64,000 bases of DNA from Ignavibacteria bacterium. GTDB taxonomy: Bacteria > Bacteroidota > Ignavibacteria > Tepidaquicellales > Tepidaquicellaceae. The stretch's first letter is position 1. Each line of letters starts with the position of its first letter. The DNA is taken from assembly GCA_016710985.1 (NCBI GenBank), contig JADJTX010000016.1:67872-131871 (forward strand). The letters are read 5' to 3'. Below the pieces are notes generated by a model. The model was not told the origin of the DNA and did not search any database. It saw nothing but the letters and a program-made list of their open reading frames with translations. The translations under genes and the position numbers were made by a program. Below, in pieces: positions 9,964 through 18,110 of this stretch.

Positions 9964-10821
9964 TTACTGTCCCAGATACGCTTTCAATGCCTTACTCCTG
10001 GAAGCCTGTCTTAATCTTCTGATCGCTTTCTCTTTGATCTGTCTTACTCTTTCACGTGTCAGTTTATATTTATCACCTATCTCTTCCAGTGTAAGCGGAT
10101 TTTCTTTTTCAAGTCCGTAATATAATTTCACAACTTCTTTTTCTCTCTGCGATAAAGTATCCAGTGCTCTGTCAATTTCAATTCTCAGTGAATCCTTCAA
10201 TAAAGCGACGTCAGGCATCTTCTCCTGCTTGTCAGGCATTATGTCTATAAGTTTTGTGTCTTCACCGTGTATGCTCGGAGCATCCATAGATACGTGTCCT
10301 CCTGAATTCTTCAGAGTCTCCTGAACTTCATAAACGCTCATATCTAATTTTTCTGCAATCTCCAGTACATTCGGAACTCTTTCATTCTTTTGTTCAAGTT
10401 CACTGATGGTTTTGGCAATCTTGCTTTTTTGCTGAACTATGTTCAATGGTAACCTTACGACTCTCGATTGCTCAGCTAATGCCTGAAGTATTGACTGTCT
10501 GATCCACCACACTGCATAAGAAATAAATTTAAATCCTCTTGTTTCATCAAATTTCTTGGCAGCTTTTATCAATCCCAGATTTCCTTCATTGATCAGGTCA
10601 TTCAATGATAAGCCCTGATTCTGATATTGTTTTGCCACGCTGACTACGAATCTCAGGTTTGCTTTTACAAGTAAATCCAGCGCTTTTTTGTCACCTTTTT
10701 TAATTCTCTTCGCACAATCAATTTCCTGAGTAACCGTAAGAGGTGTAGTTTTGCTGATTTCCTTTAAATAAATATCTGTAGACTGGTTTTCCCTGCTTGT
10801 ATACTGTTTGCCTAATTTCAT
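9964..10821 (-). CDS. rpoD: Primary sigma factor, short Bacteroidota type
   Basis: The 285-residue sigma-70 protein directs RNA polymerase to housekeeping promoters. It lacks a long region 1.1 and non-conserved domain. Region 1.2 is DIYLKEISKTTPLT, region 2 has DLINEGNLGLIKAAKKFD and the promoter-melting segment FKFISYAVWWIRQ, region 3 follows, and region 4 ends with LTLEEIGDKYKLTRERVRQIKEKAIRRLR. This size and composition match the primary sigma of Bacteroidetes, which is about 286 residues. The PIN-domain gene lies only 12 bases upstream on the same strand, so the two could be cotranscribed. Confidence 0.93.
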   Translation of the reverse strand: MKLGKQYTSRENQSTDIYLKEISKTTPLTVTQEIDCAKRIKKGDKKALDLLVKANLRFVVSVAKQYQNQGLSLNDLINEGNLGLIKAAKKFDETRGFKFISYAVWWIRQSILQALAEQSRVVRLPLNIVQQKSKIAKTISELEQKNERVPNVLEIAEKLDMSVYEVQETLKNSGGHVSMDAPSIHGEDTKLIDIMPDKQEKMPDVALLKDSLRIEIDRALDTLSQREKEVVKLYYGLEKENPLTLEEIGDKYKLTRERVRQIKEKAIRRLRQASRSKALKAYLGQ

Positions 10822-10833
10822 ATTATAAAATTT

Positions 10834-11276
10834 TTACTTTTTGAATATTAATTCAGGTGAATTGCTTTGCATTATACTTTCTTTATTGATTAATTTCACC
10901 TTAAAAAATTTTGAAATGTCTTTGTATATGGATACTTCAGACGTTAATAAGGGAAGCTTTGTTTCTGAACACATTGCTATAACTAAGGCATCCCTCAAAG
11001 TGTTACCTGTTCTTTTTTTTTTATGACTTTCATTACTTCTCCGGTCTTCAGCGAATATCTGAAAGGTATTCCCAGTATTCCTATATCTTCAAAAGCAGTC
11101 TTGGCTTTTAATATTGCTCTTTTTCCTGAACATTCCGAAAAAATTTCTGAGGCATTTATCACTGATGTATAGCATCCGTCAAACAAGCTCTTGGTTTTTT
11201 CTAACAGTGAAATTTCATCTGCTCTTTTTACATTTAAATGATCTGAAAAAATCCCGGTGTCAATAAAAAATTTCAA
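10834..11276 (-). pseudogene. PIN-domain nuclease, frame-shifted in an A10 run
   Basis: The N-terminal half (ATG at 11276) opens with MKFFIDTGIFSDHL, the first acidic PIN motif, followed by the conserved glutamate in INASEIFSE. The frame stops after a run of ten A (minus strand, plus positions 11013-11022). In another frame the coding continues with RDALVIAMCSETKLPLLTSE, the typical C-terminal PIN motif, to a stop at 10834-10836. One extra A or two fewer would rejoin the halves to about 146 residues. PIN proteins of this kind are usually VapC-like toxin RNases, but no antitoxin gene is seen upstream in 11277-11420. Confidence 0.8.
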
Positions 11277-11351
11277 ACCTGTTTTTCAATTTTCTTTAAA
11301 TGATAAAAATTTATTTTTTACGAAAGTAGCAGTGTTTCAGAAACCTCTTTA

Positions 11352-11390
11352 ATGGCTAAAAGCCCGATGATTCTATCATCGAGCTTTAGC
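11352..11390 (-). terminator. Hairpin at the end of the ribosomal gene cluster
   Basis: A strong stem (GCTAAAAGCCCGATGA against TCATCGAGCTTTAGC, one bulge) with a five-base loop lies 32 bases past the rplW stop. The T tract is weak, so it is either a poor intrinsic terminator or an RNA-stabilising 3' hairpin. Confidence 0.6.
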
Positions 11391-11421
11391 TAAATTTGTC
11401 ATAAAATTTGATTAATCGTGC

Positions 11422-11718
11422 CTATTCTACGTTGCCAAGAAAATCTATCTTGTCTTCCTTATGAAGAGTTACAATGGCTTTTTTCCTGTCTGACCTGTAA
11501 CCTTCAAATCTTCCCTTCTTTGTCATCTGGGATTTCTTCTTTCCCTTTGCTACAATAGTTCTGACTTTCGAAACTCTGACATTAAATTTTTTCTTGACAG
11601 CCTTTTTAATTTCTATTTTATTGCTGTCTATGCCAACTTCAAAAGAATACTGATTAAGTGTTTCCTGTACTAAAGTATTTTTCTCGGTAATAAGTGGTTT
11701 GACTAAAATTGTTTTCAT
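11422..11718 (-). CDS. rplW: 50S ribosomal protein L23
   Basis: A 98-residue L23, which binds 23S rRNA at the exit tunnel and docks trigger factor and SRP. It opens with LVKPLITEKNT and has the basic loop NVRVSKVRTIVAKGKKK followed by the GRFEGYRSDRKKAIVTL end. It is the last gene of the minus-strand cluster, 20 bases after rplD. In the usual S10 operon rplB follows immediately; here the strand ends in a hairpin and the PIN gene instead. Confidence 0.97.
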   Translation of the reverse strand: MKTILVKPLITEKNTLVQETLNQYSFEVGIDSNKIEIKKAVKKKFNVRVSKVRTIVAKGKKKSQMTKKGRFEGYRSDRKKAIVTLHKEDKIDFLGNVE

Positions 11719-11738
11719 AAAAATTTGAAACCCGTTTT

Positions 11739-12368
11739 TTAATTAATTAAACTTTTGCACAAGTTTTCAACCGCTGACTTTTGCATTAATATCAGTTTAT
11801 TGTTCAGTAAATCATAAGTAGCAGCTTTATCCGAAATCAGTACATTTACTTTCTGAAGATTTCTTCCGGACTTATACACATTATCATTTTTGTCAGAAAC
11901 CAGTAATAAAGTTTTTTTATCGTCAATCTTCAGTGATTTCAGTATGTTAAATAAATCCTTTGTTTTCGGTGCTTCAAATGTGAAATCTTCAATCACCATG
12001 ATCTCATTCTCCTTTGCTTTAATACTGAGAGCGCTTTTTCTTGCTAACCTGGCTGACTTCTTGGGGAGAGTTAATTTATAAGTATGAGGTTTAGGTCCGA
12101 AAATATTTCCTCCGCCAACCATAATAGGAGATCTGCTTGTTCCCTGTCTTGCTCTTCCTGTTCCTTTTTGACGGAATGGCTTTTTACCGCCTCCTCTTAC
12201 TTCACTTCTGCCTTTTGTTTTGTGTGTTCCCTGTCTTTGATTGGAAAGATAGGTTCTCACTGACTGATAAATCAAATGCTGATTCGGCTCAATTTCAAAA
12301 ACTTCCGGCGGCAAACTGATAGTTTGTCCGGACTCTGTACCATCGAGCTTATAAATTTTTAATTCCAT
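11739..12368 (-). CDS. rplD: 50S ribosomal protein L4
   Basis: A 209-residue L4. The long basic internal loop that reaches the exit tunnel is clear (TKGRSEVRGGGKKPFRQKGTGRARQG), followed by the globular domain. In several bacteria L4 also represses its own operon; nothing in this sequence proves that here. It starts 2 bases after rplC ends, so the two are translationally coupled. Confidence 0.97.
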   Translation of the reverse strand: MELKIYKLDGTESGQTISLPPEVFEIEPNQHLIYQSVRTYLSNQRQGTHKTKGRSEVRGGGKKPFRQKGTGRARQGTSRSPIMVGGGNIFGPKPHTYKLTLPKKSARLARKSALSIKAKENEIMVIEDFTFEAPKTKDLFNILKSLKIDDKKTLLLVSDKNDNVYKSGRNLQKVNVLISDKAATYDLLNNKLILMQKSAVENLCKSLIN

Positions 12369-12370
12369 TA

Positions 12371-12991
12371 TTAGTTTTTATAAATTTCTACTAATCCGGT
12401 CTTTGATCCCGGAATTGCGCCCTTAATTAAAATTAAATTAGAGTCACTGAATATTTTTACTATTTTCAAATTTCTTACTGTAACTGTATCATTACCCATT
12501 CTTCCTGCCATTCTCTGTCCTTTAAATACCCTTGATGGATATGAACTTCCGCCTATTGATCCCGGAGCTCTTTCCCTGTCACTTTGTCCGTGTGTCCTTT
12601 GACCTCCGCCGAATCCGTGTCTCTTTACAACTCCCTGAAATCCTTTTCCTTTTGAGATTCCCGTTACTTTTACTGTATCACCTTCATTAAAAAGATCAAC
12701 TTTAACAACATCACCTTCCTTCAATTCTCCCTTTGGAAAATCCCTGACTTCTTTTAAATATCTTAACGTCGGAGTTTTAATTTTCTTGAATTTTCCTATT
12801 AATGGTTTTGTAGTGTTCTTGTCTTTCTTTTCTTCAAATCCAAGCTGAACAGCTTCGTATCCGTCTTTCTCTTTGGTCCGGATTTGTGTAATGTAGCACG
12901 GTCCTGCCTCAATCACTGTACATGGAACGGCATTACCGTCACTTTGAAAAACGGTAGTCATACCGATTTTTTTTCCTAAAATACCTGTCAT
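12371..12991 (-). CDS. rplC: 50S ribosomal protein L3
   Basis: A 206-residue L3, one of the two proteins that start assembly of the large subunit near the peptidyl transferase centre. It begins with TGILGKKIGMT and carries the central extension GFGGGQRTHGQSDRERAPGSIG with the glutamine that is methylated in other bacteria. It is 11 bases downstream of rpsJ in the same transcript. Confidence 0.98.
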   Translation of the reverse strand: MTGILGKKIGMTTVFQSDGNAVPCTVIEAGPCYITQIRTKEKDGYEAVQLGFEEKKDKNTTKPLIGKFKKIKTPTLRYLKEVRDFPKGELKEGDVVKVDLFNEGDTVKVTGISKGKGFQGVVKRHGFGGGQRTHGQSDRERAPGSIGGSSYPSRVFKGQRMAGRMGNDTVTVRNLKIVKIFSDSNLILIKGAIPGSKTGLVEIYKN

Positions 12992-13002
12992 TATTTTTGT
13001 AA

Positions 13003-13311
13003 TTAAACTTTAATTTCTATATCAACTCCACCGGGTGGATCTAATTTAGTTAACGCATCAATAGTCTTATTTGATGAATTCAATATGTCTATTAATCTTT
13101 TGTGCGCACGGGTCTCAAACTGTTCACGGGATTTTTTATCCACGTGTGGAGATCTCAAAACCGTATATACATTTTTCTTTGTCGGTAATGGTATGGGACC
13201 GCTTACAATCGCTCCTGTAGATTTGATTGTTTTGATGATTCTTTCAGTCCATTTATCCAGTAAAGAATGATCGTAAGACTTTAATTTGATTCTGATTTTT
13301 TGTGATGCCAA
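13003..13311 (-). CDS. rpsJ: 30S ribosomal protein S10
   Basis: A 102-residue S10, also a partner of NusB in antitermination. It has IRIKLKSYDHSLLD at the N-terminus and the loop GPIPLPTKKNVYTVLRSPHVDKKSREQFE. It lies 29 bases after tuf, the standard junction of the str and S10 operons. Confidence 0.98.
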   Translation of the reverse strand: MASQKIRIKLKSYDHSLLDKWTERIIKTIKSTGAIVSGPIPLPTKKNVYTVLRSPHVDKKSREQFETRAHKRLIDILNSSNKTIDALTKLDPPGGVDIEIKV

Positions 13312-13340
13312 CTTAAATTGTTTTTTTGTTCTTTATGAAA

Positions 13341-14576
13341 TTAATCTACTATTTTTGTTACAACTCCTGCTCCAACTGTTCTTCCGCCTTCTCTGATAGC
13401 AAATTTCAATCCCTCTTCCATAGCAATCGGTGTAATCAGCTCAATGTTTAATTTCTCAACATTATCTCCCGGCATTACCATCTGTATGCTTTCAGGTAAG
13501 TGAACGACACCAGTTACGTCAGTTGTTCTGAAATAAAACTGAGGTCTGTAATTTGTACTGAATGGTGTATGTCTCCCGCCTTCTTCTTTTGCTAAGATGT
13601 AAACCTGAGCTTCGAATTTTTTGTGCGGAGTAATTGAGCCGGATTTTGCAAGAACCATTCCTCTTTCAATTTCATTTTTGTCTACACCTCTCAGAAGCAA
13701 TCCGCAGTTGAATCCCGCTACTGCTTCATCAAGTTCCTTGTTAAACATTTCAGCACCTGTTACAACTGTTTTCTTCTTTGCACCAAGTCCGATCAATTCT
13801 ACTTCTTCACCAACTTTTACTTTACCTCTTTCAATTCTTCCTGTTGCTACGGTTCCTCTTCCTGTTATGGAGAACACATCTTCTACCGGCATTAAAAATG
13901 TCTTATCAATATCTCTCTTTGGCTGTGGTATGTAAGTATCAACAGCATCCATCAGATCGTAAATCGGTTTTAATCTTTCATCTTCTACAGTTGATGCAGG
14001 GTCAAGTCCGGCTTCCATTGCTTTTAATGCGCTACCCCTTACGAATGGAATATCATCGCCCGGATAATCATATCCGTTCAATATGTCTCTTAATTCGGAT
14101 TCCACAACTTCAAGTAAAAGCTCTGCGTCTTCCGGAGTTTTTTCCTGTTGGTAAATAATATCAACTTTATTTAAAAATATTACTAAAGCCGGTACGCCTA
14201 CCTGTCTGGCAAGAAGTATATGTTCCTTGGTTTGAGGCATAGCACCGTCAGTTGCAGCTACAACTAATATTGCGCCGTCCATCTGTGCGGCACCTGTGAT
14301 CATATTTTTAATATAATCAGCGTGTCCCGGGCAATCAACGTGAGCATAGTGTCTGTTTGCTGTTTCATACTCTACGTGAGCAGTTGCAATCGTGATTCCT
14401 CTTGCTCTCTCTTCCGGGGCTTTGTCAATTGAATCAAAAGCTCTTACTTTTGAATAACCCTTTTTTCCCAAAGCCATTGTTATTGCCGCTGTCAAAGTTG
14501 TCTTTCCATGATCAACGTGACCGATTGTTCCGATGTTTACGTGTGGTTTACTAGCACTATATTTCTCTTTAGCCAT
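13341..14576 (-). CDS. tuf: Elongation factor Tu
   Basis: This 411-residue GTPase brings aminoacyl-tRNA to the ribosome. The P-loop GHVDHGKTT is at residues 19-27, the switch II motif DCPGHADY near 82, and the base-recognition motif NKVD near 137; domains II and III follow in full. A good AAGGAG ribosome binding site stands 10 bases before the ATG. tRNA-Ile lies directly upstream. Only one tuf copy is in this window; many bacteria have two. Confidence 0.98.
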   Translation of the reverse strand: MAKEKYSASKPHVNIGTIGHVDHGKTTLTAAITMALGKKGYSKVRAFDSIDKAPEERARGITIATAHVEYETANRHYAHVDCPGHADYIKNMITGAAQMDGAILVVAATDGAMPQTKEHILLARQVGVPALVIFLNKVDIIYQQEKTPEDAELLLEVVESELRDILNGYDYPGDDIPFVRGSALKAMEAGLDPASTVEDERLKPIYDLMDAVDTYIPQPKRDIDKTFLMPVEDVFSITGRGTVATGRIERGKVKVGEEVELIGLGAKKKTVVTGAEMFNKELDEAVAGFNCGLLLRGVDKNEIERGMVLAKSGSITPHKKFEAQVYILAKEEGGRHTPFSTNYRPQFYFRTTDVTGVVHLPESIQMVMPGDNVEKLNIELITPIAMEEGLKFAIREGGRTVGAGVVTKIVD

Positions 14577-14690
14577 TTGTTATTTCTCCTTAAAGCTATT
14601 TATTTTAATTAATTTTATTTTAATATGTGTGAATCTATTTTTATTACAAACATCTTATTCATCAATTCCAAATTTGAAAATCTAAAATAG

Positions 14691-14764
14691 TGGGTCAGGG
14701 AGGAATTGAACCTCCCACCTCGTGCTTATAAGGCACGCGCTCTAACCATCTGAGCTACTGACCC
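14691..14764 (-). tRNA. tRNA-Ile(UAU)
   Basis: The minus strand gives a 74-nt cloverleaf starting GGGTCAGTAGCTCAG and ending CTGACCCA. The whole body matches the usual tRNA-Ile(GAU), but the anticodon loop is CTTATAA on the stem CGTGC/GCACG, so the anticodon is UAU, which reads AUA. This is rare, because most bacteria read AUA with a CAU tRNA modified to lysidine. It sits between fusA and tuf. The CCA end is not encoded. Confidence 0.93.
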
Positions 14765-14787
14765 TTGATGGAAATTTTTCTTATATT

Positions 14788-14813
14788 GAAAAAATCTTTA
14801 AATAAGATTTTTT
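14788..14813 (-). terminator. Possible terminator between fusA and tRNA-Ile
   Basis: On the minus strand AATCTT and AAGATT pair across a short AT loop, followed by a T run. It could separate the str transcript from the tRNA-Ile/tuf transcript. The stem is short and AT-only, so efficiency is uncertain. Confidence 0.5.
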
Positions 14814-14850
14814 TTATAGAGCGACTAATGTGTCTGATCTACGAGTTGTA

Positions 14851-14866
14851 TCCTGCAATTGCAGGA
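14851..14866. promoter_or_regulatory. Perfect 16-base palindrome between fusA and tRNA-Ile
   Basis: TCCTGCAATTGCAGGA is exactly self-complementary. It lies in the 169-base gap between fusA and tRNA-Ile. It may be a dimeric regulator site or, as RNA, a short hairpin. No consensus I know matches it. Confidence 0.45.
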
Positions 14867-14933
14867 CTGACCCTTATTTTAAATGTTAAAGAACTAATAT
14901 ATAATTTAAATCCTGATTACTATTTCCGGATTA

Positions 14934-17027
14934 TCAGGAAACTTTCTCTTTACCTTTTATCTTTTCTATGATCTGATCCGATACACTCTTCGGAGTTTCG
15001 TCATAATGAGAGAACTGCATTGTATAAATTGCTCTGCCCTGTGTCATGGATCTCATTGTAGTAGCATATCCGAACATCTCTGACAACGGCACCAACGCTT
15101 TGATTACCTGTGCATCGCTTCTTTGTGACATTCCTTCGATTCTTCCTCTTCTTGAACTAAGATCACCCATTACATCACCCATGTATTCTTCCGGTGTCAC
15201 AACTTCCACTTCCATTATCGGTTCAAGTAAAACCGGATTAGCTTTCCTTGCGCCTTCCTTGAATGCCATGGAACCGGCGATCTTAAATGCCATTTCCGAT
15301 GAATCAACATCGTGGAAAGATCCGTCAAATAATTTTACTTTAATGTCCTCTACCGGATATCCGGCGAGTACACCGTTCTTCATCGCTTCCTCAATACCGT
15401 CTGCGACAGGATTGATATATTCCTTCGGAATTGATCCGCCTACAATGCCATTCTCAAAAATAAATCCTTTTCCCTTTTCATTAGGCTCAATTTCAATCCA
15501 TACGTGTCCGAACTGTCCTCTACCACCCGATTGGCGAACAAACTTCCCTTCCTGTATAACTTTCTTTTTAATTGTTTCTTTATATGCAACCTGTGGATTT
15601 CCTACATTTGCATCAACTTTAAATTCCCTTTTCAATCTGTCAACTATAATATCCAGGTGTAACTCACCCATTCCTGAGATCAATGTCTGACCCGTCTCTT
15701 CATCTGTCTTAACTCTGAATGTCGGATCTTCATCTGATAGCTTTGCTAATGATTCACCGAGTTTATCCTGATCAGCCTTTGTTTTTGGCTCTATAGCAAT
15801 TGAAATAACCGGTTCAGGGAAAGTAATTTTTTCCAGTACAATAGGATCACTTTCATCACAAAGCGTGTCACCTGTTCTTGTATTCTTCAATCCGACTGCT
15901 GCGGCAATATCCCCGCAATACACTTCTTTCAGATCTTCCCTGCTGTTTGCATGCATCTGAAGAAGTCTGCTGAACCTTTCTTTCTTTCCTGAAATGGAAT
16001 TGTAAACATAGCTTCCTGCCGTTGCTTTACCGGCATAAACCCTGAAGAATGTAAGCTTTCCGACAAATGGATCTGTCATTATTTTAAATGCAAGCGCAGT
16101 AAACTTTTCATCATCAGAAACCTTTCTTGTAACATGGTCATCTGTATGATAATGATGTCCTTCAACATCACCAACATCTGAAGGTGAAGGAAGTAAATCG
16201 ATTACTTTATCCAGTAAATTCTGAACACCTTTGTTTTTAAAAGATGAACCGCATAATACTGGAATTATCTTAACTTCTATGGTCGCTTTTCTTAAAACTG
16301 AAAGGATCTCTTTTTCACTTATTTCTTTACCTTCCAAAAACTTCTCAAGCAAAGAATCATCTACATCTGCAACTGCTTCCAGCAGTTTATGTCTGTACTC
16401 CGTTGCCTGTTCTTTTAATGAATCCGGAATCTCTACATCTTCAAATGTCGCTCCGAGTGTTTCATCATTAAACATTCTTGCTTTCATTGTGATAAGATCA
16501 ATAATACCGGTAAAAAGTGTTCCCTGACCAATCGGCAGATGAATTGGGACAGCGTTAGCTTTCAGTCTGTCTTTCATCATATCTATTGCATGGAAAAAAT
16601 CCGCTCCTGTTCTGTCCATTTTATTTACAAAAGCAATACGCGGCACTTTATATTTATCCGCTTGTCTCCAAACAGTTTCAGATTGAGGCTCTACTCCGCC
16701 AACCGAACAAAATAAAGCAACAGCACCGTCCAGAACTCTTAACGATCTTTCTACTTCAGCAGTAAAATCAACGTGTCCCGGTGTGTCTATTATATTAATT
16801 CGGTGATCATGCCACGAACATGTAGTAGCCGCAGATGTAATTGTAATTCCTCTTTCTTTCTCCTGTTCCATCCAGTCCATTGTAGCTGCGCCTTCATGAA
16901 CTTCTCCTATTCTGTGAAGTCTTCCCGTGTAATATAAAATTCTTTCGGTCGTAGTTGTCTTTCCGGCATCTATATGAGCCATAATACCGATGTTTCTCGT
17001 TTTTTCTAATGATACTTGTCTTGGCAT
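14934..17027 (-). CDS. fusA: Elongation factor G
   Basis: A 697-residue translocase GTPase of full length. Domain I has the P-loop AHIDAGKTT near residue 17, switch I RGITITSA, the DTPGHVDF motif near 85 and NKMDRTGADF near 139. Domains II to V follow, with the domain IV loop region GGSIPKEYINPV intact. It lies 46 bases after rpsG in the str operon. The G1 and switch residues are all canonical, so this is the main EF-G rather than a divergent paralog. Confidence 0.98.
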   Translation of the reverse strand: MPRQVSLEKTRNIGIMAHIDAGKTTTTERILYYTGRLHRIGEVHEGAATMDWMEQEKERGITITSAATTCSWHDHRINIIDTPGHVDFTAEVERSLRVLDGAVALFCSVGGVEPQSETVWRQADKYKVPRIAFVNKMDRTGADFFHAIDMMKDRLKANAVPIHLPIGQGTLFTGIIDLITMKARMFNDETLGATFEDVEIPDSLKEQATEYRHKLLEAVADVDDSLLEKFLEGKEISEKEILSVLRKATIEVKIIPVLCGSSFKNKGVQNLLDKVIDLLPSPSDVGDVEGHHYHTDDHVTRKVSDDEKFTALAFKIMTDPFVGKLTFFRVYAGKATAGSYVYNSISGKKERFSRLLQMHANSREDLKEVYCGDIAAAVGLKNTRTGDTLCDESDPIVLEKITFPEPVISIAIEPKTKADQDKLGESLAKLSDEDPTFRVKTDEETGQTLISGMGELHLDIIVDRLKREFKVDANVGNPQVAYKETIKKKVIQEGKFVRQSGGRGQFGHVWIEIEPNEKGKGFIFENGIVGGSIPKEYINPVADGIEEAMKNGVLAGYPVEDIKVKLFDGSFHDVDSSEMAFKIAGSMAFKEGARKANPVLLEPIMEVEVVTPEEYMGDVMGDLSSRRGRIEGMSQRSDAQVIKALVPLSEMFGYATTMRSMTQGRAIYTMQFSHYDETPKSVSDQIIEKIKGKEKVS

Positions 17028-17073
17028 TTTATTTTAAACTACCTTAGTTGTTTGATTATTGAAAAATTTGGTA

Positions 17074-17541
17074 CTACCATTTAAAATGAGCGAAAGCCTT
17101 GTTAGCTTCTGCCATTTTATGAACATCTTCTTTCTTTTTTACTGAGCTGCCTTCACCAACCGCCGCCGCCATTAATTCATTTGCAAGCTTTAATGACATA
17201 GATTTTTCATTTCTACCGCGTGTATATGTAAGTATCCATTTTATTGCTAAGGCAATTCTTCTGTCAGGTCTGACTTCCGTTGGCACCTGATAATTCGATC
17301 CGCCAACTCTTCTTGACCTTACTTCAATTGCCGGCTGAACATTATTTATGGCTTTTCTGAAAACATCAATAGGCTCGCCTTTTGTCTTATCCCCGATAAT
17401 CTTAAATGCATCGTACATGATTCTTTGCGCTACCTGCTTCTGTCCGTCAAGCATAATATTGTTAATGAATCTGCCGATCAATATGTCATTATATCTTGGG
17501 TCAGGTCTTCTGATTCTTTTTTCAGCTCGTTTTCTTCTCAT
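17074..17541 (-). CDS. rpsG: 30S ribosomal protein S7
   Basis: A 155-residue S7, which starts assembly of the 30S head and lines the mRNA exit. It shows the RPDPRYNDILIGRFINNIM N-terminus, the rRNA-binding segment VRSRRVGGSNYQVP, and the WILTYTRGRNEKSMSLKLANEL helix. It is 43 bases after rpsL. Confidence 0.98.
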   Translation of the reverse strand: MRRKRAEKRIRRPDPRYNDILIGRFINNIMLDGQKQVAQRIMYDAFKIIGDKTKGEPIDVFRKAINNVQPAIEVRSRRVGGSNYQVPTEVRPDRRIALAIKWILTYTRGRNEKSMSLKLANELMAAAVGEGSSVKKKEDVHKMAEANKAFAHFKW

Positions 17542-17584
17542 TTATGTATAGATGTATGTGGTTATTATTATGAAATTTTAAAAA

Positions 17585-17971
17585 TTAACTGGATGCAGCT
17601 GTCTTAACCTTTTTTGCTCCGTATTTTGAACGGCCTTTCTTTCTGTTGGCTACTCCGGCTGTATCAAGCGCTCCTCTTATAATATGATATCTGACTCCGG
17701 GTAAATCTTTTACCCTTCCTCCCCTTATTAATACGATCGAATGTTCCTGTAAATTATGACCTTCTCCCGGAATGTAAGCTGTGACTTCGATTCCGTTCGT
17801 TAATCTTACCCTCGCAACTTTCCTCAATGCAGAATTCGGTTTCTTAGGAGTGGACGTATATACTCTTGTACATACTCCTCTTTTTTGCGGACATGAATCC
17901 ATTGCCGGCGCCTTGCTCTTGGAAATAATTTTCTTCCGGCCTTTTCTTATTAACTGATTTATTGTAGGCAA
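17585..17971 (-). CDS. rpsL: 30S ribosomal protein S12
   Basis: A 128-residue S12, first gene of the str operon and a decoding-centre protein. The conserved TPKKPNSALRK segment keeps both lysines at 43-44 and the later GRVKDLPGVRYH loop is standard, so there is no streptomycin-resistance substitution at the usual sites. A lysine-rich C-terminal tail ends the protein. A promoter lies just upstream. Confidence 0.98.
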   Translation of the reverse strand: MPTINQLIRKGRKKIISKSKAPAMDSCPQKRGVCTRVYTSTPKKPNSALRKVARVRLTNGIEVTAYIPGEGHNLQEHSIVLIRGGRVKDLPGVRYHIIRGALDTAGVANRKKGRSKYGAKKVKTAASS

Positions 17972-18002
17972 ATTTCTTTATCTTATTATTGTGGAAACAT
18001 AC

Positions 18003-18031
18003 AAAATACTAAAATTAATGTTTTTAGTCAA
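18003..18031 (-). promoter_or_regulatory. Promoter of the str operon
   Basis: On the minus strand TTGACT (18026-18031) is separated by 17 bases from TATTTT (18003-18008), about 30 bases before the rpsL start. This fits a sigma-70 promoter and also resembles the Bacteroidota -7 motif, as TATTTTG follows. The region 18032-18110 shows nothing else. Confidence 0.65.
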
Positions 18032-18110
18032 TTGCTTTTCTGATAAAAAATCTAAAAAATGATTGAGCAACGAAATACTTTACAAAAGTACCTTTCAGAG
18101 AAATTATATC

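Noticed and set aside
10841..11026. Small plus-strand open frame opposite the PIN gene
   Set aside because: It is antisense to the conserved C-terminal PIN motif, which explains the sequence better.
13778..14158. Plus-strand open frames within tuf and fusA
   Set aside because: They are shadows of strongly conserved genes on the other strand.
14821..14875. Possible decayed tRNA next to tRNA-Ile
   Set aside because: CTGACCC and CCTGCA resemble tRNA pieces, but no acceptor or T arm can be paired.
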